This document shows positions 43,887-52,229 of a stretch of 64,000 nucleotides of DNA, in pieces (within the stretch, counting starts at the first letter, position 1; every line of letters begins with the position of its first letter). The position numbers were made by a program, and so were the translations under genes. The notes under the pieces were generated by a model that saw only the letters and a program-made list of their open reading frames with translations, was not told the origin of the DNA and did no database searches. Source of the DNA: Caulobacter sp. (lineage in GTDB: Bacteria > Pseudomonadota > Alphaproteobacteria > Caulobacterales > Caulobacteraceae); assembly GCF_017744445.1 (NCBI RefSeq), contig NZ_JAGIBH010000001.1:570178-634177 (forward strand), given 5' to 3'.

Positions 43887-46800
43887 ATGTCGATCGACAC
43901 CCGCCGCCGCACCGTTCGCGGCTTCCTGATGGCGTCCGCCGCCGTGCTGGTCCTGACCGGTCCGGCGCTGGCCCAGGAGGCCCGTCACAGCTTCAACATT
44001 CCGGCCGGCGACGCGGTGACCGCGCTGCAGGCCTTCGCCAAGCAGTCGGGCAAGCAGGTGCTGTTCCCGTTCGAGGCCGCCAGCGGCAAGCGTACGCCGG
44101 CGGTGACCGGTGACGTGGCCGACGCCGACGCCCTGGCCAAGCTGGCCCAGGCCGCCGGCCTGGTCGTCGCCTCGGACGACGGCAAGACCATCACGCTGCG
44201 CCAGGCGACGGCTCCCAACTCCGGGTCTCAGGGCCCCCAGTCCTTCAGCGCCAGGGCCAGCGCGTCGACGGAAGAGGCCCAGGTCGTTGAAGCCGTGGTC
44301 GTGGTCGGCTCGCAGATCGAAGGCGCGCGCACGACCGAGGCCCTGCCGGTGACGGTGGTCGGCGAGAACGAGATCGTCGCCACCGGCGCGGTGTCGGGCG
44401 ACGAGCTGTTCCGCGCCATCCCGCAGGCCGGCGACGTGCAGTTCCAGGAAGCCCGCACCACCGGCAACCTGAACGATGCGCGCGGCGACGTGGCCTCGCT
44501 GAACCTGCGCAGCCTGGGCACCGGCAACACCCTGGCCCTGCTGAACGGCCGCCGCGCCGTGCTGGCGCCGGGCAGCCAGACCGAGAACCTGGTGCCGGTC
44601 CAGACCGTCAACACCAACGCGTTCCCGGTCGCGGGGGTCAAGCGGATCGAAGTCCTGCGCGACGGCGCCGCGGCCATCTACGGCACCGATGCGGTGGCGG
44701 GCGTGGTCAATACCGTGCTCGACACCAAGTTCCGCGGCCTGAAGGTCGAGGCCCAGTTCGGCGGTTCGGAAGGCACGGGCTATCGCGAAGGCTCGTTCAA
44801 CGTGAAGGCCGGCACGCGCCTGGAGGACGGCACCCGCCTGACCTTCTTCGGCAACTACACCGGCCGCAGCCGCCTGATGGCGACCGAGCGCGACTACGCC
44901 GCCAGCGAGGATCACCGCTGGCAGATCGCGAACACCCCGTGGGCGGACAACACCACCTTCGACAGCCGCTCGACCTCCAGCCCGTGGGGTTCGTTCACCC
45001 TGATCCCCTCGACCACGACGGTGCGTCAAGGAACGACCGCCCTGACGACCTCGGGCGTGTTCCACATCGAGCCCACCAGCAACACCGCCGCCGGCTGCTC
45101 CAGCACTGTCCTGACCGGCAATCTGTGCATCAAGTCGGGCACCATCACCGGCGCGGCCGACCGCGTGCTGCGCTATGACGAAAACCCCGACCGCACCCTG
45201 CGCGGCGGTGTCGAGCGGACCAACTTCTTCTCGACCGTCGAGCACGATTTCGGCGACGTCACGGCCTATGGCGAGGCGGGCTACTACCACGCCCTGTTCA
45301 CCGGCAGCCGCGAGCAGTCGGCCCCGCTGACGACCGCCCCGATCACCATCGCGGCCAACGCCTACTGGAACCCCTTCGGTCCGGTGGGCAGCCCCAATCG
45401 CCTGGCCAACCTGACCGGCGTGCCGACCGGCGGCGTGGCGATGAACATCACCACCTATCGCGTGGTCGACACCGGCCCGCGCACCTATACGGTGACGGAC
45501 GACAGCTACCGCCTGTTGGGCGGCCTGAAGGGCAACTGGAACGGCTGGAAATGGGATACGGCGGCGCTGTATTCCAAGGCCCGCACCAAGGACATGACGC
45601 ACAATGCGATCAGCAACACCCTGTTCCAGCAGGCGCTGAACCGCACCGACGCCACGGCCTACAACCCGTTCAACGGCGGCAGCCTGGACAACTATTCGAT
45701 CGGAGACGCCACGCCGAACGACCGCGCCACGATCAACTCATTCCTGATCAACGTCTACCGGATCAGCGAGACCTCGCTGGCCCTGGCCGACTTCAAGGTC
45801 TCCAAGAAGGACCTGTTCCGCCTGCCCGGCGGCGATGTCGGCGTGGCCGCCGGCGTCGAGTGGCGCCGCGAGACCTATGACGACGACCGCGACGACCGCC
45901 TGGACGGCAAGATCAAGTATACCAACAGCGTCACCGGGGTGACCTACGGCACCGACGTGCTGGGCGCCTCGGGCTCGCCGGACGTACATGGCAAGCGCTC
46001 GGTCAAGTCGGCCTTCTTCGAACTGGCCGTGCCGATCATCTCGCCCGAGATGAACATCCCGCTGGTCGAGGAAGTCAGCCTGCAGATCGCCGCGCGCGGC
46101 GAGGACTATTCGGACTTCGGCAGCGTCTACAAGCCCAAGGGCGCGATCTACTGGAAGGTCGGCCAAGGCCTGGCGTTCCGCGGCTCGGTCTCGCAGAGCT
46201 TCCGCGCGCCGAACCTGCCGCAGTTCTACAGCGACGGCGCGACGGTCTCGAACAGCCGCATCGACTACGGCCAGTGCCGCATCAACGGCACGACCTGCGC
46301 CAGCGTCAGCACGATCGAGTCGCGCAGCGGCAACAAGGACCTGAAGCCGGAAGAGGCCGACAACGCCACGGTGGGCTTCGTCTATCAGCCGACCTTCATC
46401 CCGCGTTCGTTCGGCAAGCTGACCCTGACGACCGACTTCTGGTCGATCCGCGAGAAGGGCGTCATCGGCGTGGTCGGCGGCTATAACGCCATCGCGCTGG
46501 ACTACTATCTGCGCCTGCACGGCTCGTCGAACCCGAACGTCGTGCGCGACGCGCCGGTCGGCGGGGTCGCCGTCGGCAACATCGCCTACGTCAACGACAC
46601 CTATCAGAACCTGCAGCCGCGCATGGTTCAGGGCGTCGACTTCAGCCTGGACTACGACCTGGACGACACCCCCTGGGGCGACTTCGGCCTGGGGATCAAC
46701 GTCGCCAAGCTGCTGAAGTACGACCAGGCGCCCAGCCCGGTGGAGTCGCTGCTCCAGGCCGCCGTCGCCGCCGGCGAACTGCCGGGCCTGTCGATCTCGT

Positions 46801-47159
46801 CGGCCGGCAACCAGATCAAGATGGACGGTTTCCCCGAGTTCCGGGCCACGGCCAACCTGACCTGGCGCTACAACGGCTGGGGCGCCGGCGCCTTCGTGCA
46901 GTATGTCGGCGAGGTCTATGACACCGGCCCGGCCCAGGTGAACGGCCAGTACTTCCCGATCAAGGACTGGACCACGGTCAGCCTGTACGGCCAGTACGCC
47001 TTCAAGGACGGGATCTTCGACGGTTCCACGATCCGCATCGGCGCGCGCAACGTGTTCGACAAGGATCCGCCGATCGCCTCGTCGAACTTCGGCTACCTGG
47101 GCGCCCTGCACAACGCCACGGGCCGCTACTGGTACATGAACCTGAGCAAGCGGTTCTGA
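43887..47159 (+). CDS. TonB-dependent transducer/receptor with STN signalling domain
   Basis: A 1090-residue FecA-like receptor. A signal peptide (FLMASAAVLVLTGPALA) precedes the STN domain at about residues 30-105 (HSFNIPAGDAVTALQAFAKQSGKQVLFPFEA, LVVASDDGKTITL), which contacts the FecR regulator; next come a TonB-box-like stretch, the plug (EALPVTVVGENEIVATGAVSGDELFRAIP) and the barrel ending in MNLSKRF. The start is ATG 43887, chosen from the signal peptide. It lies 258 bp after the FecR-type gene. Ligand unknown; a gamma-glutamyltransferase and an M14 peptidase next door suggest peptides rather than iron. Confidence 0.92.
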   Translation: MSIDTRRRTVRGFLMASAAVLVLTGPALAQEARHSFNIPAGDAVTALQAFAKQSGKQVLFPFEAASGKRTPAVTGDVADADALAKLAQAAGLVVASDDGKTITLRQATAPNSGSQGPQSFSARASASTEEAQVVEAVVVVGSQIEGARTTEALPVTVVGENEIVATGAVSGDELFRAIPQAGDVQFQEARTTGNLNDARGDVASLNLRSLGTGNTLALLNGRRAVLAPGSQTENLVPVQTVNTNAFPVAGVKRIEVLRDGAAAIYGTDAVAGVVNTVLDTKFRGLKVEAQFGGSEGTGYREGSFNVKAGTRLEDGTRLTFFGNYTGRSRLMATERDYAASEDHRWQIANTPWADNTTFDSRSTSSPWGSFTLIPSTTTVRQGTTALTTSGVFHIEPTSNTAAGCSSTVLTGNLCIKSGTITGAADRVLRYDENPDRTLRGGVERTNFFSTVEHDFGDVTAYGEAGYYHALFTGSREQSAPLTTAPITIAANAYWNPFGPVGSPNRLANLTGVPTGGVAMNITTYRVVDTGPRTYTVTDDSYRLLGGLKGNWNGWKWDTAALYSKARTKDMTHNAISNTLFQQALNRTDATAYNPFNGGSLDNYSIGDATPNDRATINSFLINVYRISETSLALADFKVSKKDLFRLPGGDVGVAAGVEWRRETYDDDRDDRLDGKIKYTNSVTGVTYGTDVLGASGSPDVHGKRSVKSAFFELAVPIISPEMNIPLVEEVSLQIAARGEDYSDFGSVYKPKGAIYWKVGQGLAFRGSVSQSFRAPNLPQFYSDGATVSNSRIDYGQCRINGTTCASVSTIESRSGNKDLKPEEADNATVGFVYQPTFIPRSFGKLTLTTDFWSIREKGVIGVVGGYNAIALDYYLRLHGSSNPNVVRDAPVGGVAVGNIAYVNDTYQNLQPRMVQGVDFSLDYDLDDTPWGDFGLGINVAKLLKYDQAPSPVESLLQAAVAAGELPGLSISSAGNQIKMDGFPEFRATANLTWRYNGWGAGAFVQYVGEVYDTGPAQVNGQYFPIKDWTTVSLYGQYAFKDGIFDGSTIRIGARNVFDKDPPIASSNFGYLGALHNATGRYWYMNLSKRF

Positions 47160-47176
47160 TCCGAAAAACTCCGTTT

Positions 47177-47270
47177 CTCCGGCGAAGGCCGGGGCCCAGA
47201 TCGTAGGGCTGAGCAGCGCCAAGTCCGGCTCAACTACAGCCTTATGATCTGGGTCCCGGCCTTCGCCGGG
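47177..47270. repeat. Family A intergenic repeat, copy 4 (shorter core)
   Basis: Arms CTCCGGCGAAGGCCGGGGCC and GGTCCCGGCCTTCGCCGGG with a core about 20 bases shorter than in the other copies. It separates the receptor from the gamma-glutamyltransferase gene. Confidence 0.8.
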
Positions 47271-47296
47271 AAGACGGATGAAAGAAAGAGGGTGTC

Positions 47297-49033
47297 GTGA
47301 AGTCTTTCCGTCTCGTCTCCGCCAGCCTTGCAGCTCTGGCGCTAGCCTTCACGCCGATCGCCGCGACGCCGGCCTTCGCCCAGAAGAAGCAGCTGCTGGA
47401 ATATCCCAGCATCCACTCGCCGGTGGTCGGCGAGAAGGGCATGGTGGTCAGCCAGAACGCCATCGCCACCAAGGTCGGGGTCGAGATCCTGCGCCAGGGC
47501 GGCAACGCCGTGGACGCGGCGGTCGCGACCGCCTTCGCCCTGGCCGTGACCCTGCCGCGCGCCGGCAATATCGGCGGCGACGGCTTCATGATGGTCCATA
47601 TCGCCAAGACCAACGAGACCATCTTCATCGACTATCGCGGCGTCGCGCCCAAGGCCGCCCAGCTGGAGACCTTCGTCGACGACAAGGGCAAGGAGGTCGA
47701 CGAGGTCGCTTCCAAGGGCTACCGCGCCTCGACCGTGCCCGGCACCGTCGCGGGCCTCTATATGGCCCATCAGAAGTACGGCAAGCTGCCGTGGAAGGCG
47801 CTGGTCGAGCCGGCCTTCAAGCTGGCCAACGACGGCGTCGTGCTGTCGCCCGACGAGGCCTTCGTGTTCAGCTGGGGCAAGCAGCGCCTGTCCGAAAGCG
47901 AGGCCGGCAAGAGCGCCTTCTACAAGCCCGGCGGCGAACTCTATCGCGCCGGCGAGACCCTGAAGCAGCCGGACCTGGCCTGGTCCCTGCGCCAGATCGC
48001 CGACAAGGGCGCGGACGCCTTCTATCGTGGCGAGATCGCTCAGCGCTTCGCCGCCGACATGAAGGCCCATGGCGGCCTGATCACCGCCGAGGACCTGGCC
48101 GCCTATAAGCCCGCCATCCGCCAGCCCCTGACCGGGACCTATCGCGGCTTGACGGTGATGACCTCGCCGCCCGCCAGCGCCGGCGGGGCCACCCTGCTGG
48201 AGATGCTGAACATCCTGGAGACCTTCGACCTGAAGGCCTCGGGGCCCAACTCGGCCAAGACCCTGCATCTGGAAGCCGAGGCCATGAAGCTGGCCTATGC
48301 CGACCGCTCGAAGTTCCTGGGCGACACCGACTTCGTGAAGGTCCCGCTGCAGGGATTCACGTCGAAAGCTTACGGCGTCGAGCGGGCCAAGCTGATCAAT
48401 CCCGACAAGGCCACGCCGGCCAAGGACCTGGGCGCAGGCGATCCGTGGGCGTTCGAGAGCCACAACACCACCCACTTCTCGGTGGCCGACGCCGAGGGCA
48501 ACGCGGTGTCCAACACCTTCACCCTGGGCGCGGACTTCGGCTCGGGCGTGATGGTGGCCGGCGCGGGCTTCGTGCTGAACAACCAGATGAACAACTACTC
48601 CCACACGGCCGCTTACTGGGCGAAGAAGACTGGCAAGGCCCCGCCGCCCAACGCCCTGGCCCCGGGCAAACGCGTGCTCTCCACGATGATGCCGACCATG
48701 CTCTTCAAGGACGGCAAGCCGTGGCTGATCACCGGCACGCCGGGCGGCAGCACGATCATCGACACGGTGCTGCAGGTCATCGTCAACACGGTGGACTTCA
48801 AGCTGAACGTCGCTGAGGCCACGCACCAGCCGCGCATCTTCCAGGACGCTACCGATACCCTGCGCGTCGAGCCCAACTTCAATCCCGACACGGTGGCCCT
48901 GCTCAAGGGCATGGGCCACCCCATAACCTCGGACGAGACCATGGGCTCCGCCCAGTCGATCATGATCGACAATGGCCTCTATCTGGGCGGCGCGGATCCG
49001 CGTCGACCCGGAGCCGAGGCGATCGCGCCCTGA
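47297..49033 (+). CDS. ggt: Gamma-glutamyltransferase
   Basis: A 578-residue periplasmic enzyme that removes or transfers the gamma-glutamyl group of glutathione and gamma-glutamyl peptides. Signal peptide: SLAALALAFTPIAATPAFA. It is made as a proenzyme; the self-cleavage threonine is Thr391 in ESHNTTHFSVAD, at the same number as in the E. coli enzyme. Other family stretches are GGNAVDAAVATAFALAVTLPRAGNIGGDGF and the late STMMPTMLFKDGKP. The start is GTG 47297 after an AGAGGG site. Placed after an STN receptor, it probably takes part in peptide or glutathione use. A strong terminator follows. Confidence 0.95.
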   Translation: MKSFRLVSASLAALALAFTPIAATPAFAQKKQLLEYPSIHSPVVGEKGMVVSQNAIATKVGVEILRQGGNAVDAAVATAFALAVTLPRAGNIGGDGFMMVHIAKTNETIFIDYRGVAPKAAQLETFVDDKGKEVDEVASKGYRASTVPGTVAGLYMAHQKYGKLPWKALVEPAFKLANDGVVLSPDEAFVFSWGKQRLSESEAGKSAFYKPGGELYRAGETLKQPDLAWSLRQIADKGADAFYRGEIAQRFAADMKAHGGLITAEDLAAYKPAIRQPLTGTYRGLTVMTSPPASAGGATLLEMLNILETFDLKASGPNSAKTLHLEAEAMKLAYADRSKFLGDTDFVKVPLQGFTSKAYGVERAKLINPDKATPAKDLGAGDPWAFESHNTTHFSVADAEGNAVSNTFTLGADFGSGVMVAGAGFVLNNQMNNYSHTAAYWAKKTGKAPPPNALAPGKRVLSTMMPTMLFKDGKPWLITGTPGGSTIIDTVLQVIVNTVDFKLNVAEATHQPRIFQDATDTLRVEPNFNPDTVALLKGMGHPITSDETMGSAQSIMIDNGLYLGGADPRRPGAEAIAP

Positions 49034-49077
49034 GGGGTCTTAGCTCCCCCACCGAGTGACTTCGAAGGACGCGATCC

Positions 49078-49117
49078 ATCGGCGCCGGGGCTGCCCCCTC
49101 GGCGCCGATTTTCATTT
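49078..49117 (+). terminator. Rho-independent terminator after ggt
   Basis: Perfect nine-base arms ATCGGCGCC (49078-49086) and GGCGCCGAT (49101-49109), extended inside by GGGG...CCCC, then TTTTCATTT. It is 45 bp after the ggt stop. Confidence 0.88.
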
Positions 49118-49132
49118 GGCCAAGACCCGTGT

Positions 49133-49247
49133 CCCCGGCGAAGGCCGGGGCCCAGATTCATCCTGAGCGTCAGATGTGAAAGCGCCCTCCGCCGAGTTTC
49201 GACGAAGGGCGCTGTGGGTTCGATCTGGGCCCCGGCTTTCGCCGGGG
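49133..49247. repeat. Family A intergenic repeat, copy 5
   Basis: Arms CCCCGGCGAAGGCCGGGGCC and CCCCGGCTTTCGCCGGGG; the core begins like copies 1 and 3 (ATTCATCCTGAGCG) and then diverges. It lies between the convergent ggt and M14 peptidase genes. Confidence 0.85.
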
Positions 49248-49259
49248 AAATCGGACGAC

Positions 49260-52016
49260 TTACTTACCGGCGCTCACCGCCGGCCCGTACAGCAGGCCGT
49301 TGAACAGGAACTTGAACGTCCCGTACGACTGCGCCCGCTGGGTGATCTCGGGCCCGAAGGCGAAGACCTTGCCCTTGCCGATGTCGATGTCGAGCATGGC
49401 GGTCGAGCCCTTCAGCTTGTCCTGGCCGACGGCCCAGCCGCTGCGCAGGGGCTTGTCGGTGTCGAACCAGGCCACGCGCGAGACGCCCTTGACGTCAGGC
49501 TTCACGGTGAAGGCCGGGCTGCGGTCGAAGAAGACGTCGACGTCGCTGCCGGCGCCATAGGCCAGGGGCTGTTTCGGATCGACCTTGGCGCGCAGCACCG
49601 AGCCGGGGATGTAGAGCTCGCGGTTGGTCAGGGCCTTGAGTTTGCCGTCCTCCAGCTTGGCGGTGGCGACGTCGACCGGCGCGCCCAGGGCCGTGGCCAG
49701 GCGGGTCGAGGCGCCGATGGCCACGACCGTGCCGCCGCCCTTCACGAAGTCGGCGATCTGGGGAAGGGTCTTCTCGTCGCTCACGCGGCCCAGCCAGGCG
49801 CGGTACTGCTCGGGGATCTCGTCCGGCTTGGGCTGGGTCGAGGGACGGCCGGCCTTGAACGGGCCGTCGGCCGGGGCGGGGACCACGCCGTCGGGGAACA
49901 CCAGGACGTCATAGTCCTTGGCGATGTCGCCGGCGTCCAGGCGCTGCGGGTAGACGACCTGGAAGGGGGCCTCGAACTTCTCGAACATCCAGCGATTCCA
50001 GCCCGAGGGCATCGAGCCGCCATAGACGTCGACCAAGCCGATACGCACGGGCTTGAGGGCGATGGTCGCGCCCGAGGGCTTTGAGCCGACAGCATAGGCG
50101 TCGATGCCCAGATCCTTGACGCCGGCCGCGATCACCGCCTTGGCGGCGGGCGAGGCGGGGACCCAGATCGCGCCGGGACCAAAGGCGGTCTTGCCGGCCT
50201 TGGCGCCGTCCTTGACCCAGAACACCGGCGCGCCGGCCTTCAGCAGGCGGTTGGTCAGGGTGAAGCTGCCATTGGTCTCGTGACTGACCAGCCAGCCCGC
50301 GCTCCCAGCGCCCTTCACCGAACCCGGCGCGACCGTGATCAGGTCGGGCACGCGGGTCGTGGGGGCTTCGAAGCCGTCCAGGATGCGGTCGAACTTGATG
50401 CCCATCTGGTAGGCCAGGGTGTAGCCGGTGACGTCGTACGGGGCCTTGGGCGGGCCGCCGGGATATTCCAGATCGTGCGGGTGGTCCTGCGGCTCGAACA
50501 TGTCCAGCACGTGCGGGCGATAGGCCTGGGCGGTGCGTACGACGTAGGAGCCGGCCGGATAGGTCTTGCCGGCGATGGTGAAGGCCTTGGACGCCTTGTC
50601 GACGTCGACGCCGGTCTTGATCAGGGCGTTGAGGAAGGCGACCACGGTCGGCATGTCCGCCTGGTCGGCCGGGATGACATAGGCGCGGGCGTCACGGCTC
50701 TCGGGCGTCTGGATCACCGACTTGTAGAGGGTCGGATCCACCGCCTGGCCGAACGGGCCGGGCTTGCCCTTGCCGGCCGCTTGCAGCTCCTCGACCTTGG
50801 TCGGGGTGATTGTCCAGCTGTCCTGGCTGCCGCGCTTGATGCTGTTGTCGCCCATCTTCCAGATGTTGAAGAGCAGGCGCTCCTTGTTGCGCGAAGCGTA
50901 GTCGATCACCGCGCGGTTCATGGTCCACTGGTAGTCCAGCGAGTCCTGCAGCTTCCATTCGCGCGGGGTGATAGGGGCCGGGCGGTCATTGCTGGGCAGT
51001 TGCAGCTCGGGGACCAGGTTGACGGTCGTCGGGGTCGGGCCGCCGATGATCTCGGTCAGCAGGCCGATCGAATTGTGGAAGTAGGCGACCGACCGCTCCA
51101 TGCCGTTGTGCCAGGTGGAATAGGGGGCGGCGCTGCGGGCGCCCGAGCCCTGCTTGTCCTCGGCCACCAGGCGGCTGTGCATGGCCATGCCGACCTCTTG
51201 CAGCTCGGTCATGACCAGCGGGTCGTAGTTGAAGTTGAACGGGTCGCGGAACGGCGGGACGAACACCACCATGCCGTTGGGGCCGGTCTGGTGCTGGTTG
51301 TAGACGATCTGCGGATACCACTCGCGGAACAGCTGCTTGTTGACGTTGGTCGTCTCGGCCATGGCCGACATGAAGCTGTCGCGGTTGTTATCGTGGCCGA
51401 TGTACTTGTGGTACAGGCGCGGCAGCGAGTTGAACTCGCGCTTCTTCGGATCCTGGTTGCGCATGTACCAGTCCGCGATCATCTCCAGACCGTCCGGATT
51501 GTCCTGCGCGAACAGGATGATACAGTCGTCCAGCATCCGCATCGTCTCGGGATCGGTCTGGGTCAGCATGCGGTACAGGACCTGGATCTGGCCCTGGGTG
51601 GTGATGGTCTCGTTGGCGTGCAGGCCGGCATCGATCCAGACCACGGCCTTGCCCTGGGCGGCCAGCTTTTGCGCCTCGTCCTTGGAGACGCCCTCGGCCT
51701 TGGCCAGCTTGCGGGCGATGGCCTTGTAGTCGTCCAGCTTGGCCAGGTTGGCGGGCGACGAGACGATCGCCATCCACTGGGTGCGGCCTTCCTCGGTCTT
51801 GCCGATGTCGACCAGCTTCATGCGGTCCGACTGGCCCGCCAGGGTCTTCAGATAGGCCTCATACGCGGTGTAGTCGGCCAGGAAGTAGTCGCTGCCCACC
51901 GGCTGGGCGAAGGCCTTCTTCGGGGGCGTGATGTCGGCGGCGATCGCGCCGGCCAGCCCCCCGAAAGCCAGCACCACGCCCAAGGCCGCTCCGGCCATCG
52001 CTCCGCTACGCGTCAT
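49260..52016 (-). CDS. Secreted M14-family zinc carboxypeptidase-like protein, 918 aa
   Basis: An N-terminal signal peptide (AALGVVLAFGGLAGAIA) is followed by an M14 metallopeptidase domain at about residues 40-330 with the zinc motif HxxE in GLHANETITT (His133, Glu136) and a later histidine in YNQHQTG. Residues about 330-918 are a long beta-rich or Rossmann-like region without a named domain (LVFPDGVVPAPADGPF, GGGTVVAIGASTRLATAL resembling a DJ-1-like glutamine amidotransferase fold). Length is far above the usual 300-450 of the family, as in some Bacteroidetes and Caulobacter M14 proteins. ATG 52016 was chosen over TTG 52022. Likely acts on peptides in the envelope. Confidence 0.83.
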   Translation of the reverse strand: MTRSGAMAGAALGVVLAFGGLAGAIAADITPPKKAFAQPVGSDYFLADYTAYEAYLKTLAGQSDRMKLVDIGKTEEGRTQWMAIVSSPANLAKLDDYKAIARKLAKAEGVSKDEAQKLAAQGKAVVWIDAGLHANETITTQGQIQVLYRMLTQTDPETMRMLDDCIILFAQDNPDGLEMIADWYMRNQDPKKREFNSLPRLYHKYIGHDNNRDSFMSAMAETTNVNKQLFREWYPQIVYNQHQTGPNGMVVFVPPFRDPFNFNYDPLVMTELQEVGMAMHSRLVAEDKQGSGARSAAPYSTWHNGMERSVAYFHNSIGLLTEIIGGPTPTTVNLVPELQLPSNDRPAPITPREWKLQDSLDYQWTMNRAVIDYASRNKERLLFNIWKMGDNSIKRGSQDSWTITPTKVEELQAAGKGKPGPFGQAVDPTLYKSVIQTPESRDARAYVIPADQADMPTVVAFLNALIKTGVDVDKASKAFTIAGKTYPAGSYVVRTAQAYRPHVLDMFEPQDHPHDLEYPGGPPKAPYDVTGYTLAYQMGIKFDRILDGFEAPTTRVPDLITVAPGSVKGAGSAGWLVSHETNGSFTLTNRLLKAGAPVFWVKDGAKAGKTAFGPGAIWVPASPAAKAVIAAGVKDLGIDAYAVGSKPSGATIALKPVRIGLVDVYGGSMPSGWNRWMFEKFEAPFQVVYPQRLDAGDIAKDYDVLVFPDGVVPAPADGPFKAGRPSTQPKPDEIPEQYRAWLGRVSDEKTLPQIADFVKGGGTVVAIGASTRLATALGAPVDVATAKLEDGKLKALTNRELYIPGSVLRAKVDPKQPLAYGAGSDVDVFFDRSPAFTVKPDVKGVSRVAWFDTDKPLRSGWAVGQDKLKGSTAMLDIDIGKGKVFAFGPEITQRAQSYGTFKFLFNGLLYGPAVSAGK

Positions 52017-52137
52017 TTCCAACCCCGTAAGCCGTTGGCGGACGCATCGGCGCGTCAGCCCCTCCCTAGACTGACGTAAGCTGAGAGCGTTTCCGCACCT
52101 GCGGCAACGGCCGGATCAGCCCATTTTTTCGAATCCC

Positions 52138-52172
52138 AAAGCAAAAGGGGCCGCCCTTGCGGGCGGCCCCTT
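52138..52172 (-). terminator. Rho-independent terminator of the TBDR at 52230
   Basis: On the minus strand, AAGGGGCCGCCC and GGGCGGCCCCTT pair perfectly (twelve bases) over a four-base loop, followed by TTGCTTT. It lies 58 bp after the receptor stop. Confidence 0.9.
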
Positions 52173-52229
52173 CCATCTCATCGGACCATACTCACGCGGT
52201 CCGTACGCGAGATAGCTTTCGCGTGACGC

